Shown: piece after piece, positions 8,601 to 18,306 of the stretch
Numbering within the stretch: the stretch's first letter is position 1
Layout: every line of letters begins with the position of its first letter
Assembly (NCBI RefSeq): GCF_008017805.1
Contig: NZ_VRTT01000013.1
Coordinates: 1-64,000 of the forward strand
DNA from: Paenibacillus sp. N3.4
GTDB lineage: Bacteria; Bacillota; Bacilli; Paenibacillales; NBRC-103111
Length of the DNA: 64,000 bases
Direction of reading: 5' to 3'
Position numbers and translations under genes: made by a program
Notes under the pieces: generated by a model
Database searches by the model: none
Told to the model about the DNA's origin: nothing
Seen by the model: the letters and a program-made list of their open reading frames with translations, nothing else

Positions 8601-11600
8601 GCCGTCCGATCGTTATATTCTATGAAGCTGGGTTCCCGAGCAGTTCTTTCAACGACGTACAAACGAAGCAATTGACAGCACAAGGCGCGGTTGTTGTTGG
8701 AGCTGCTGCGCTTGGAGAGGCTCTTCGAACAGCAGACGGCGGATGCTTCGTCAATCTGCATGCTCCGTATTTTCCGAAATCAGCTTGGCCGCAAATTCTT
8801 GCGTTCTTGCAGCGGGGCGGCGGACTGTTGAGCGTAGGCGGTGCAGCGTTCAAGTTTCCAGTTCGCCGGGAGGACGACGGCTGGTATGTGGAATCTGAGC
8901 AGACAGGCTATCATCAGCAACTGCATATTCATGAGATTCTTCGCGTCGAAGGAACGCCAATCCGTTCGTATACAGCATTGGAAACTATTCCGCTGCTGCA
9001 GGGACAGGAATCGATGTTCGCGCTTTCGGACACGTGGAATATGGTGCCACATACGACGCGCAATAGTGATTTGCCTCATCAAATGGGTGCCGCGGGTACG
9101 ATGAGCACACAGATTTATCCGCTTTTGAAAAGCATCGGCAAGGAAGGCCGCGAGGTCGCTGCGCCTGTTGTGCTTTGGGAAAACTCGCGTGGCGAGTTTA
9201 TCGGTTCCCGTTGGATGTTTATCAATGTACCGCTTAGTCCTTCCTTTTGGAGCGAAGGAGGCGCTCAGAGTTTGCTGGCTTGGGCGTCGTTTTGTGGCAG
9301 TGGTGTTACTGAGCTGTGGATCAAACCTAATTATGCCAGCTTTGAACCAGGCGAGCATGCGATGCTTACGCTCCAATCGCAGCTTATGAGTGCAGAGTCT
9401 GGCTCGAAAACATGGACGTTTGATATACGTGTAGAGCATGAGAATGGCACACAGGAAGCTTGGAATCAGCAGATAAAAGCTCAAGTAAACAAAGAATTCA
9501 ATGTGGTGCGCATTCCGGTGCCGCTAGATATAGAATGTGGTCTATACCGTGTGACCTGCAAAGCAACGTCTGAGGATGGGGAGCTTCGTGTGCTTCGCCA
9601 AGGCTTCTGGGGACACGATCCTCATCTTCTTGCGGAGGGACAACCGATTACTTGTGATCGCGATTATTTCATCAAAGATGGACGTCCGCTGCCGATCGTC
9701 GGCATGACGTATATGACCTCTGATGTTGCCCGCAAATTTTTGTTCCTGCCCAATAGCGATGTCTGGGATCGGGACATGGCCCAAATGGCCAAAGCTGGCA
9801 TCAACTGGATTCGTACGGGTATCTGGACAGCTTACCGCAATATCATGCAGGTGGACGGACATGCCTCGGAAGAGGTTCTGAGAGCCATTGATGCTTTCTT
9901 GTTAACAGCCAAGAAACACAATTTGCAAGTGACCTTCACCTTTTTCTCTTTTACGCCGGAAACTTGGGAGGGCGTCAACCCCTACCTTGATCCGCAAAGC
10001 GTCGAGGCGCAGAAGCGGTTTATTCGCTCCATTGTTTCCCGCCATAAAGCTACAACGCATGTAGACTGGGATCTGATCAATGAGCCTTCGATGTTTGATC
10101 CAGCGCAGATTTTTTCCGATGGACCGCGTTCCAGCCGGGATATCTACGAAAGAGAAGCCTTTGTCGAATGGCTGAAGCAGCGTCATGGCAGCATCGAGCT
10201 TCTTCAGGAGCGATGGAATATGTCGCCGGTGCAGCTGCCGACTTTTGAAGCAGCGGCAATTCCCGAGGCAGCAGAAATCAATTTCGACGTGCAAGATATG
10301 CACCGGGCGAAAAAGGGAACAAGATGGCTGGATTATTGCTTGTTCTCGATGGAAATGCATAACCGCTGGGCTAAGCAGCTTTACGATACGATTAAAGAAA
10401 TCTGCCCCGAGCATCTGGTTGTCGTTGGTCAGGACGAAGCACTTGGCGCGCAGCGCCCTTCTCCGTTTTTTTATGAGGAAGCAGTGGACTACACAACCGT
10501 GCACTCTTGGTGGTTAAACGATAACCTTGTCTGGGACGGGATTTTTGCCAAAACGGCAAATAAGCCGAATGTCATTCAAGAAACAGGCATTATGTACGTG
10601 GAAACGCCGGATGGACGAGCTAAACGATCGGAGATCGAGCTGCGGAGCTTGTTGGAACGCAAATATGCCTATGCTTTTGCTACCGGTGGCGCAGGGGCTA
10701 TTCATTGGATTTGGAACACGAATTTCTATATGGATAACGCGAATGAATCGCATATTGGCGCGCTTCGCGCCGATGGAACGGAGAAACCGGAAGCGGACGT
10801 TTCTTATGACTTTGGGCATTTTATGGCGGAAATCAGGGATTTATTCGAGGATCGGGTTCTGGAGGATATTGTGGCGATCTTCCCTTATTCCAATGATTTT
10901 TCTAACCGCAAACTGGCGTTTGATGCGACAACGAACATGACTCGCGTGCTGTCCTATCACATGAAGATGCCGTTCCGTGCGGCGTCCGAATATCATTTGG
11001 ATGTGTTGGAGGATCAACCAGCGAAGCTGATTCTGCTTCCGAGCGCGCATAATCTGGACGAACAAGCGTGGACGAAACTTGTAGGCATTGTTGAACGCAC
11101 AGGTGCCACATTGTTGGTGACTGGTCCGATCGGTCTTGATGCGTATTGGAAGCAAACACCTCGTCTAATCGATGAGTTGGGGGCAGCTAAGCTTCATAAT
11201 GTACGCCGAGAAGAAAGGCTTCTGCTGCAAGGCGCAGCGCTCCCGGTATCATACGGCAAGCGCCGAATTGCTGAAACTGCCAAAGAAGTACGGACCGGAA
11301 GTACAGTTCCAGGTCATAGCGCGGAAACGATTAGCGCAGGCGATGCGGTCGTCGATATGCCTATGGGCAACGGCCGATTGATCTGGAGTCCGCTGCCTGT
11401 GGAATTGAACGACCGATTGGATACGGTGGCCGAGCTTTATCGTCATGCGGTGGAGACTGCCGGATGCCACAGTGGATTAATGTGGATGCAGGGCGGCGAT
11501 GTGGCTGGCGTTTATGGCAGGAAGCTTTCATTCAAGGGCGGTTTCTTGTACGTATTCGTATCCGAGTTTGCGTGGGATGTGAATGTTCAGGTGAAGGATA

Positions 11601-11725
11601 CCGATAGTGAAGCGACGTATACATTTAATCTCGAAAAAGAGCGATCTGTCCTCTTTGCCGCTGATACACAAGGGAAGCTTATTGCCGTCTATCGTCCGCA
11701 GGAAGTCCATATTGAAAGGAGTTAA
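8597..11725 (+). CDS. Large clan GH-A glycosidase (GH42-like or unassigned), probable cytoplasmic beta-glycosidase
   Basis: A 1042-residue protein without signal peptide. The N-terminal 260 residues look like a glutamine-amidotransferase/ThuA-like fold (VNLHAPYFPKSAW; LLSVGGAAF). A beta-sandwich region follows, then a TIM barrel with the two clan GH-A acidic residues: acid/base Glu496 in LINEPS and nucleophile Glu662 in VIQETG. After the barrel comes a second amidotransferase-like domain (AKLILLPSAHNLDEQAW) as in GH42 enzymes. Start ATG 8597 overlaps the GH125 stop. Flanked by two alpha-mannosidases, it may remove a beta-linked sugar such as beta-mannose or galactose. The family assignment and substrate are not settled. 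Confidence 0.75.
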   Translation: MSRPIVIFYEAGFPSSSFNDVQTKQLTAQGAVVVGAAALGEALRTADGGCFVNLHAPYFPKSAWPQILAFLQRGGGLLSVGGAAFKFPVRREDDGWYVESEQTGYHQQLHIHEILRVEGTPIRSYTALETIPLLQGQESMFALSDTWNMVPHTTRNSDLPHQMGAAGTMSTQIYPLLKSIGKEGREVAAPVVLWENSRGEFIGSRWMFINVPLSPSFWSEGGAQSLLAWASFCGSGVTELWIKPNYASFEPGEHAMLTLQSQLMSAESGSKTWTFDIRVEHENGTQEAWNQQIKAQVNKEFNVVRIPVPLDIECGLYRVTCKATSEDGELRVLRQGFWGHDPHLLAEGQPITCDRDYFIKDGRPLPIVGMTYMTSDVARKFLFLPNSDVWDRDMAQMAKAGINWIRTGIWTAYRNIMQVDGHASEEVLRAIDAFLLTAKKHNLQVTFTFFSFTPETWEGVNPYLDPQSVEAQKRFIRSIVSRHKATTHVDWDLINEPSMFDPAQIFSDGPRSSRDIYEREAFVEWLKQRHGSIELLQERWNMSPVQLPTFEAAAIPEAAEINFDVQDMHRAKKGTRWLDYCLFSMEMHNRWAKQLYDTIKEICPEHLVVVGQDEALGAQRPSPFFYEEAVDYTTVHSWWLNDNLVWDGIFAKTANKPNVIQETGIMYVETPDGRAKRSEIELRSLLERKYAYAFATGGAGAIHWIWNTNFYMDNANESHIGALRADGTEKPEADVSYDFGHFMAEIRDLFEDRVLEDIVAIFPYSNDFSNRKLAFDATTNMTRVLSYHMKMPFRAASEYHLDVLEDQPAKLILLPSAHNLDEQAWTKLVGIVERTGATLLVTGPIGLDAYWKQTPRLIDELGAAKLHNVRREERLLLQGAALPVSYGKRRIAETAKEVRTGSTVPGHSAETISAGDAVVDMPMGNGRLIWSPLPVELNDRLDTVAELYRHAVETAGCHSGLMWMQGGDVAGVYGRKLSFKGGFLYVFVSEFAWDVNVQVKDTDSEATYTFNLEKERSVLFAADTQGKLIAVYRPQEVHIERS

Positions 11726-11728
11726 ACG

Positions 11729-14458
11729 ATGAATACCAAAAGAACGGCACATATCATTTCTCATACGCACTGGGATCGGGAATGGTATTTACCCTATGAG
11801 AAGCACCATGTTCGCCTCGTAAAACTTGTAGATACGTTATTAGATAAAATGGATCAAGACCCGAATTATCGCAGCTTCTTTTTAGATGGGCAGACGATTA
11901 TTCTGGAGGATTATTTGCAAGTTCGACCTGATCAAAAGGATCGATTGAGCAAGCTGATACAAGATGGCCGTATACTAATCGGACCGTGGTATATTTTGCA
12001 GGATGCCTTTTTGACGAGCGGCGAAGCCAATATCCGAAATATGCAGATCGGACATCAAGATGCGAAGAAATTTGGGCAAGTTTCGAAAATCGGTTATTTT
12101 CCCGACACGTTCGGTCTGGTCGGACAAACGCCGCAATTGATGCGCCAGTCCGGGATCACGAATGCTTTGTTTGGCCGCGGCGTGAAACCGACTGGCTTTA
12201 ACAATACCGTCTCTGACGGAGATTATGAATCGTCATTCTCGGAGCTGCTCTGGGAAGGTCCCGATGGCTCACAGGTGCTCGGCATTCTTTTCGCCAACTG
12301 GTACTCGAACGGAAATGAAATTCCGACAGATCGCGAAGAAGCGAAAGCGTACTGGGAGCGTAAGCTGACGGACGCCGAGAAATATGCGTCGACCGGTGAA
12401 CTGCTTTTCATGAATGGCTGTGACCATCAGCCCGTCCAGTTGGACTTGCCAGAGGCGATTCGAACGGCGCGTGAGTTATTTCCGGATACAACGTTTGTTC
12501 ACTCGAATTTCATTGATTACTTGGAAGCTGTTCAGCGTTCATGGAAGCATGAGCTTTCAACGGTAAAAGGTGAGCTGCGCAGTCAACGGACAGACGGTTG
12601 GTCTACGCTTGTCAACACGGCTTCCGCTCGTGTGTACTTAAAGCAAATGAATCAGCTGGGGCAAGCGATGCTGGAAAAAGTGGCTGAGCCGCTGGCCGCT
12701 TTCGCTCATGTCCTCGAAGTTGGGGAGAAATACCCGCATCATTTATTTACGTACGCGTGGAAAACACTGATGCAAAACCATCCGCATGATAGCATTTGCG
12801 GCTGCTCGGTAGACGAAGTGCACCGGGAAATGGTGACACGCTTCGAGAAAAGCCGGCATGTGGCGGAATCAATCGTCGATGATAGCAAACGAGCGATTGC
12901 GGAAGCGATCGATACGTCGAGCTTCGCGCAGGCGGGCGAAAGTGCCCTGCCCGTCGTTGTCTTTAATACGTCTGGCTGGGAGCGTACAGGCGTTGTGAAC
13001 ATTGAACTGGATGCTTTGCGTCTGTACTTCCGTGATGGCTACACACTAGAGGAAGCCAGCGCTTTTGCCAAAACAGTAGATCTTTCAGGCAGAACGCTGG
13101 TGGACGAGCTAGGCACGATCATTCCGTGTACGGCCCAGGATCTTGGACTGCAGTTCGGCTATGATTTACCAGACGATAAGTTCCGTCAGCCGTATATGTG
13201 CCGTAAAGTGACATTGACTTTTGAAGCTGAGAAAGTACCTGCTTTAGGCTTGAAGACGTACGCTTGGGTGAAAAAGGAAGCGGAAAATATGGGTTCCTCG
13301 CTGCTCGCGGGAGAACGAGTGATGGAAAATGATGCGATTAAGGTTGAAATCGCGGATAACGGTTCATTCGCAATGACAGACAAGAAGAACGGTCGTACCT
13401 ACCGAGATTTAGGCGTGTATGAGAATACAGGGGATATCGGCAACGAATATATGTATAGACAACCGGATGGCGAAGAGCCTCTAACCACTTCTGGTTTAGT
13501 AGCAAAGATCCGCGTGATCAAAGACGCAGCTTATCAGGCTGCCGTTGAAATTGTACACGATTGGGCAATCCCTGCTTCAGGCGATGAAATGCTGGAAGAA
13601 GAGCAGCGGGATCTGATCTACTACCCGCATCGCAAAGCGCAGCGTTCCACACGCATGGTGCCAATGCAAATTCGTACGGTGGTTAGTCTGAGCCGCAGCG
13701 GCAAAGGGGTTGAGATCGAGTCTTCCTTTAACAATCAGGCCAAAGATCATCGATTGCGGATGCTGTTCCCATCGGATCTAACTGCACAAGTTCACCGCGT
13801 CGATTCCATGTTTGAAATCGCGCAGCGAGACAACGTGCCGGCGGTTGAGTGGGAAAATCCAAGCAATACGCAGCATCAACAGGCTTTCATTGATGTAAGC
13901 GAAGCGGGAGCGGGCTTAGTGGTTGCCAACCTCGGATTAAACGAATACGAAGTTCTGCGCGACGGTCGCAATACGATTGCCGTAACGCTCTTGCGTGCGG
14001 TTGGCGAGTTGGGTGACTGGGGCTTGTTCCCGACGCCGGAAGCGCAATGTCTAGGCGAGCACACGGTTCGAATGTCTATCATTCCGCATAACGGAGATGG
14101 CAGACAAGATGGTGCTTATCAAGAAGCGTACCAATTCCAAATTCCGTGGACCTTGTGCCAAACAGGCGTTCATTATGGACGCATTGCCCCTACGTATGCA
14201 CCATTCCGTTGGGAAGGCGGCGAGATGGCTTTTTCCTCGATGAAATTGAATGAAGGAAATGGCGATCTGCTGCTCCGTTGGTACAACATGAGTGTACAAA
14301 ACACCGAAGTTAAGCTTTACTCTCATATTGCGCAATATGATTTCTACAAGAGCACGATCATGGAAGCACACGGCCCGCGTATTGAAGTTGATGCAGATGG
14401 TCAAATCGTATTGCCAGTTGGCCCTTGCGAAATTGTGACGATCGGGATTCAGCGATAA
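11729..14458 (+). CDS. GH38 alpha-mannosidase
   Basis: A 909-residue retaining, zinc-dependent alpha-mannosidase of family GH38 (MngB-like). The N-terminus has the zinc-binding motif HTHWDREW (residues 12-19). Nucleophile Asp126 lies in YFPDTFG. A second metal-site motif, NHPHDSICGC, follows in the middle, then the central helical domain and beta-sandwich C-terminal domains. There is no signal peptide, so it is cytoplasmic. The start follows AAAGGAG, with the previous stop 4 bases upstream. With GH125 and the GH-A enzyme it completes a set able to strip mannose from imported N-glycan-type or mannan oligosaccharides. It is the last gene of the operon. Confidence 0.94.
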   Translation: MNTKRTAHIISHTHWDREWYLPYEKHHVRLVKLVDTLLDKMDQDPNYRSFFLDGQTIILEDYLQVRPDQKDRLSKLIQDGRILIGPWYILQDAFLTSGEANIRNMQIGHQDAKKFGQVSKIGYFPDTFGLVGQTPQLMRQSGITNALFGRGVKPTGFNNTVSDGDYESSFSELLWEGPDGSQVLGILFANWYSNGNEIPTDREEAKAYWERKLTDAEKYASTGELLFMNGCDHQPVQLDLPEAIRTARELFPDTTFVHSNFIDYLEAVQRSWKHELSTVKGELRSQRTDGWSTLVNTASARVYLKQMNQLGQAMLEKVAEPLAAFAHVLEVGEKYPHHLFTYAWKTLMQNHPHDSICGCSVDEVHREMVTRFEKSRHVAESIVDDSKRAIAEAIDTSSFAQAGESALPVVVFNTSGWERTGVVNIELDALRLYFRDGYTLEEASAFAKTVDLSGRTLVDELGTIIPCTAQDLGLQFGYDLPDDKFRQPYMCRKVTLTFEAEKVPALGLKTYAWVKKEAENMGSSLLAGERVMENDAIKVEIADNGSFAMTDKKNGRTYRDLGVYENTGDIGNEYMYRQPDGEEPLTTSGLVAKIRVIKDAAYQAAVEIVHDWAIPASGDEMLEEEQRDLIYYPHRKAQRSTRMVPMQIRTVVSLSRSGKGVEIESSFNNQAKDHRLRMLFPSDLTAQVHRVDSMFEIAQRDNVPAVEWENPSNTQHQQAFIDVSEAGAGLVVANLGLNEYEVLRDGRNTIAVTLLRAVGELGDWGLFPTPEAQCLGEHTVRMSIIPHNGDGRQDGAYQEAYQFQIPWTLCQTGVHYGRIAPTYAPFRWEGGEMAFSSMKLNEGNGDLLLRWYNMSVQNTEVKLYSHIAQYDFYKSTIMEAHGPRIEVDADGQIVLPVGPCEIVTIGIQR

Positions 14459-14491
14459 GTTTGGCCTTATGTTTAACATATTTTTAAGTGG

Positions 14492-14516
14492 AGAGGTGCT
14501 TAGCGGCACCTCTTTT
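14492..14516 (+). terminator. Terminator of the mannoside operon
   Basis: AGAGGTGC at 14492-14499 pairs with GCACCTCT at 14506-14513 around a six-base loop, followed by TTT. It sits 34 bases after the GH38 stop. Confidence 0.85.
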
Positions 14517-15063
14517 CACTTTCCTGGAATACAAGATCTTCGGCAATTGTGCAGCCCCAGACTCCGTTTCAAGGACATGGATGAGTTTCTAACAGTAGTC
14601 CATCTCGTACTAGCTTTCGCGAAGTGCGATGCAGGGACTATCATTGAAGAAAACCTGCATTTGTACATTTTTAAATATCGCGATTTATCCAGCAGCTACT
14701 CATTCATGCGAAAATACATTTTTTCATTCACCTTATCTCAAGTTAGGACAATAAAAAGTCGGAATACCTGTAGATTTGCAAGATTTCCCTACTAAAAAAC
14801 GATTACTATCGAAAATAACTGCACTCTTACAGTTTAAGAGGGCTACTGAACTAAAAAACACCTTTCATTAGCCCCATAGACCACTGAAAATTTTTTCAGT
14901 GGCCCCAGGATGATCTGACGGTTTTTCTTTTTGTGTGCAAAGAAGAGATCTTTCTTCAGAAAAAATTCATAATTACCCTCGCTTTTTCTGCAGAATTTTC
15001 AGCTAGGATACAGGAAAGGAAACATTTGTAAGATGGATGTGGGATGCAGGAGAGGGGAAAAGA
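14517..15063. other. Non-coding stretch with an isolated hairpin, possible interspersed repeat
   Basis: About 550 bases with no convincing coding frame. It contains a perfect inverted repeat at 14881-14902 (CCACTGAAAA, 2-base loop, TTTTCAGTGG) without a T run, and AT-rich patches. The texture recalls intergenic interspersed elements of Paenibacillus genomes, but I cannot check copy number. Promoter elements for the RND pump presumably lie in the last 100 bases; no clear -35/-10 pair was found. Confidence 0.4.
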
Positions 15064-18000
15064 ATGAACAAATTAACGGCATTTTCGATGAAAAACATAA
15101 CAGCCATCTTCATCATGATGCTGCTGTTGGTTGCGGGAGGCAGCTACTTTACGACGACATTGAAAGTGGAAATGATGCCCGATACATCATCTTCTAGAAT
15201 TTACATCACGGCACAGTATACCGCAGCGCCAAAAGATATTTTAGAGCAAATCACCAAGCCAATTGAGAAAGCCGTATCTGGGTTGGATGGATTGAAGAAT
15301 CTTACCTCCAGCTCACAAGACAATTACGCTCAGGTTGTTGTTGAACTTATCCAAGGCAAAAAATTGGATGATGCCAAGAAAGATATCGAGAGCCTAATTG
15401 CTAATGTTCGACTGCCCCAGGGGATTGAGAAGCCGAAGGTGCTCACGGCTGGTTTTGCATCAAGTCCCGTTTATTACATGGCTGTATACGGAGAAAATGG
15501 GATGAATCAAAATGAGCTGGATAAAGTGTATAAGGACACTATTCTGCCAGGCTTTGAATCGATCAACGGCATTGACCATGTGGATTCGGTTGGTAATCAA
15601 GATGCCATGTTGACGATCAAATTGAATGCGGACGCCATCAATAACTATGGACTGAGTCCGACGCAGATCTCCAACATCATTCAGGCTTCACTGATATCCA
15701 GCCCTGCAGGGTCCGTGGATGTTAGCGGAAATACACAGATGGTTCGTGTAAAAGGTCAACTCAACTCCATATATAAATTGGATAATCTTCCCATATCAAC
15801 GCCGCAAGGGGATACCTTATTGCTAAAGCAAATCGCTAAGATTGAAGCGATTAGCGAATCTTCCTTTATCGCGAGAGTCGACGATAAGCCGGCGATTGGC
15901 GTGCTGCTGTACAAAACAAAAGCTGCAAATGCCGTTGAATTTGCCAACACAGCAGATAGGATGATGACGGAGTGGCAGCAGACACTGCCTGGTGTGAAGT
16001 TTCATATTGTACTTAATGAAGCTACTTCGATCAAAGAATCTATTCATGGCATGGTTCAAGAAGGAAGTTTAGGTGCGATATTAGCATCTCTGATGATATT
16101 GCTTTTTTTGCGAAATTTACGAATGACCTTCATTGTGCTCGTTTCCATTCCACTATCTATCCTTATCACTTTATTGGTGATGAATCCCTTGGGCATTTCC
16201 CTTAATATTATGACACTTGGGGGCTTAGCTATCGCGATAGGGCGCGTTGTTGATGATAGTATCGTCGTTATTGAGAACATATACAGCCAATTGCAAAAAG
16301 CGCATGACCGTAATGAATCCGTCATCAAATTGGCGACTCAGCAAGTTTCCGCGGCCATTACTTCATCCACGATCACAACCGTTGGAGTTTTCGCGCCGAT
16401 TGCTTTCGTCAGTGGGGAAATAGGCGAAGTATTTCGTCCTTTTGCGATTACACTGGCTTGTGCGTTGTTATCCTCACTGCTCGTAGCATTGACGGTGATT
16501 CCTTTGTTGGCAAAGCTCATGGTCATGAAAAGCAGCAAAATTCCGCATCATGCTGAAAACCAGAAAAGCTGGATGGCGAGCCGCTATAAGAAAGCGTTGT
16601 TATGGTCGCTGCATAATCGAATGAAGACACTGGCTATAGCTGCGCTTGTTTTTGTTCTTTCCATTGTGTTGATCGTACCGCAACTCAGTATAGCTTTTAT
16701 GCCAGCCAGTGAGTCGGATAAACAAGTGGTTTATCAAATTGTAATGCCAAGAGAGACCTCATTCGAGATGATGAATGCCAAATCCAAGGAAGTCGAAACG
16801 ATGCTTCGGGACGCGAAGGATGCGGAAGGCAACCCCATTTTCATGAATAATGAGTCCCTTGTTGGTTATGATTTTAGCAGTGATCGGTCCGCCTATAAGA
16901 CGACGATGTTCACAGAAGTTGGCCCTAAGCAAAACGCTAAGAAAATAATGAAGAAGTATGAAGCTGAAATCATGAATCTTCTTCCCGGCAGTTCAACCGT
17001 TAACAGTCAGTTGATTAGCTTTGGGGATGGCGGTGGGGGAGGTGGGCCGGATTTCTATTACTTTTTGATAGGCGACGATCAACTTTATTTACAGCAAGCA
17101 GCTAATATGGTCAAAGAGAAAATGAAGGAGTTTCCTGAACTGACGGATAGGAAAGACAGTTTGAGCGACTCGAAGAGTGAGATTGAAATCACAATTGATG
17201 AAAATAATGCCAGAATGTATGGGTTTACAACCACGCAAATACTGGAAAATGTACACAACTGGATTAAAGAAGAGAAGCTGGGCGACTTGAAATTCGATAA
17301 CGTTACCTATACGACGAAGGTCATGTTGGATAGCAAATTTAAAAATTCAGTCAATCAATTAGGTGCTCTTGTTATGAAAACAAACACGGGGCAAAGCGTA
17401 CAATTGAATGCCATGGCGAAGGTTAGAACCATCGACGCACCGGTATCTATTCGCCGAGAGTCTCAAAAGCAGGTGGTGTATGTCACGGCGGTCATTGACG
17501 GTAAAGATAAAGGCGGTATAAGTAAGAAGGTGTCCGAAGCGCTTAGCAAATTGGAATTGCCGCCCGGTGTTAGCCGTGAGTTGAAGGGTGTATCCAAAAA
17601 TATTGATAACAGTTTCATGCAAATGTACGCAGCCATGGCCGCATCCATCTTTATTGTATATTTAGTGATGGTATTAGCATTTGGTAATGGCAGTGCGCCA
17701 TTTGCCATTTTATTCTCGCTGCCGCTGGCCGTTATTGGCGGATTGCTAGGTCTTCTTGTGACCGGAGAATCTGTAAATGTGACGTCACTCATTGGGTTCT
17801 TGATGTTGATTGGTATCGTCGTCACGAATGCAATTGTATTAATTGATCGCGTTCAACAGCTTAGAGAGCAAGGACATTCCGTTCATGATTCGCTCATAGA
17901 GGCAGGATTAACAAGATTAAGACCGATCATTATGACCGCTGGCGCAACCATAATTGCCCTAATGCCCTTGGCACTTGGTTTATCCAAAGGAACGATCATT

Positions 18001-18180
18001 TCAAAAGGCTTGGCCGTAGTGGTCATCGGCGGTCTCGCGACCTCAACGCTCCTTACCCTGGTCATTGTACCGATTATGTATGAGCTCATTTATAGAGGCA
18101 AGGCGAGACTATCCCGAACGTTTAAGAAAGGGAAGGGGAAGAGGAACTTAAGCGAGCAGCCACCAAGCAGTCATTCCTAG
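15064..18180 (+). CDS. RND-family efflux pump (SwrC/AcrB-like)
   Basis: A 1038-residue proton-driven RND transporter with the usual layout: one N-terminal membrane helix (NITAIFIMMLLLVAGG), a large extracytoplasmic domain, a block of helices (about residues 330-530), a second extracytoplasmic domain with a glycine-rich loop at about 655-665, and the final helices. The proton-relay region GRVVDDSIVVIENI is intact. In Firmicutes such SwrC-type pumps export surfactants or other amphiphiles and work without an outer-membrane channel. ATG 15064 is preferred to an upstream ATG (15037) because GGAGAGGGG precedes it. It is monocistronic, with a strong terminator after it. The substrate is unknown. 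Confidence 0.93.
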   Translation: MNKLTAFSMKNITAIFIMMLLLVAGGSYFTTTLKVEMMPDTSSSRIYITAQYTAAPKDILEQITKPIEKAVSGLDGLKNLTSSSQDNYAQVVVELIQGKKLDDAKKDIESLIANVRLPQGIEKPKVLTAGFASSPVYYMAVYGENGMNQNELDKVYKDTILPGFESINGIDHVDSVGNQDAMLTIKLNADAINNYGLSPTQISNIIQASLISSPAGSVDVSGNTQMVRVKGQLNSIYKLDNLPISTPQGDTLLLKQIAKIEAISESSFIARVDDKPAIGVLLYKTKAANAVEFANTADRMMTEWQQTLPGVKFHIVLNEATSIKESIHGMVQEGSLGAILASLMILLFLRNLRMTFIVLVSIPLSILITLLVMNPLGISLNIMTLGGLAIAIGRVVDDSIVVIENIYSQLQKAHDRNESVIKLATQQVSAAITSSTITTVGVFAPIAFVSGEIGEVFRPFAITLACALLSSLLVALTVIPLLAKLMVMKSSKIPHHAENQKSWMASRYKKALLWSLHNRMKTLAIAALVFVLSIVLIVPQLSIAFMPASESDKQVVYQIVMPRETSFEMMNAKSKEVETMLRDAKDAEGNPIFMNNESLVGYDFSSDRSAYKTTMFTEVGPKQNAKKIMKKYEAEIMNLLPGSSTVNSQLISFGDGGGGGGPDFYYFLIGDDQLYLQQAANMVKEKMKEFPELTDRKDSLSDSKSEIEITIDENNARMYGFTTTQILENVHNWIKEEKLGDLKFDNVTYTTKVMLDSKFKNSVNQLGALVMKTNTGQSVQLNAMAKVRTIDAPVSIRRESQKQVVYVTAVIDGKDKGGISKKVSEALSKLELPPGVSRELKGVSKNIDNSFMQMYAAMAASIFIVYLVMVLAFGNGSAPFAILFSLPLAVIGGLLGLLVTGESVNVTSLIGFLMLIGIVVTNAIVLIDRVQQLREQGHSVHDSLIEAGLTRLRPIIMTAGATIIALMPLALGLSKGTIISKGLAVVVIGGLATSTLLTLVIVPIMYELIYRGKARLSRTFKKGKGKRNLSEQPPSSHS

Positions 18181-18210
18181 TTTATATATCGGATAGTATA
18201 TTAAATAATA

Positions 18211-18259
18211 AGGATATATGCTCTTGTCTTTTGCTCATGACAAGAACATATATCCTTTG
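18211..18259 (+). terminator. Terminator of the RND pump gene
   Basis: A 17-base stem, GGATATATGCTCTTGTC against GACAAGAACATATATCC (one mismatch), spans 18212-18255 with a loop of about 10 bases and a short T run. It lies 31 bases after the stop. Confidence 0.75.
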
Positions 18260-18306
18260 TCGTTATGGCGTTCAAATCAATACACCATAGACCCACAGGG
18301 TTAAAC

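Noticed and set aside
8780..9484. Minus-strand open frame of 234 codons
   Set aside because: Overlaps the same large gene, odd composition, no ribosome site; mirror frame.
9902..10504. Minus-strand open frame of about 200 codons inside the GH-A gene
   Set aside because: Arg-, Cys- and His-rich composition and complete overlap with a well-supported plus-strand enzyme; a mirror frame.
14469..14795. 108-codon open frame after the GH38 terminator
   Set aside because: Starts inside the terminator region, no ribosome site and no protein pattern.
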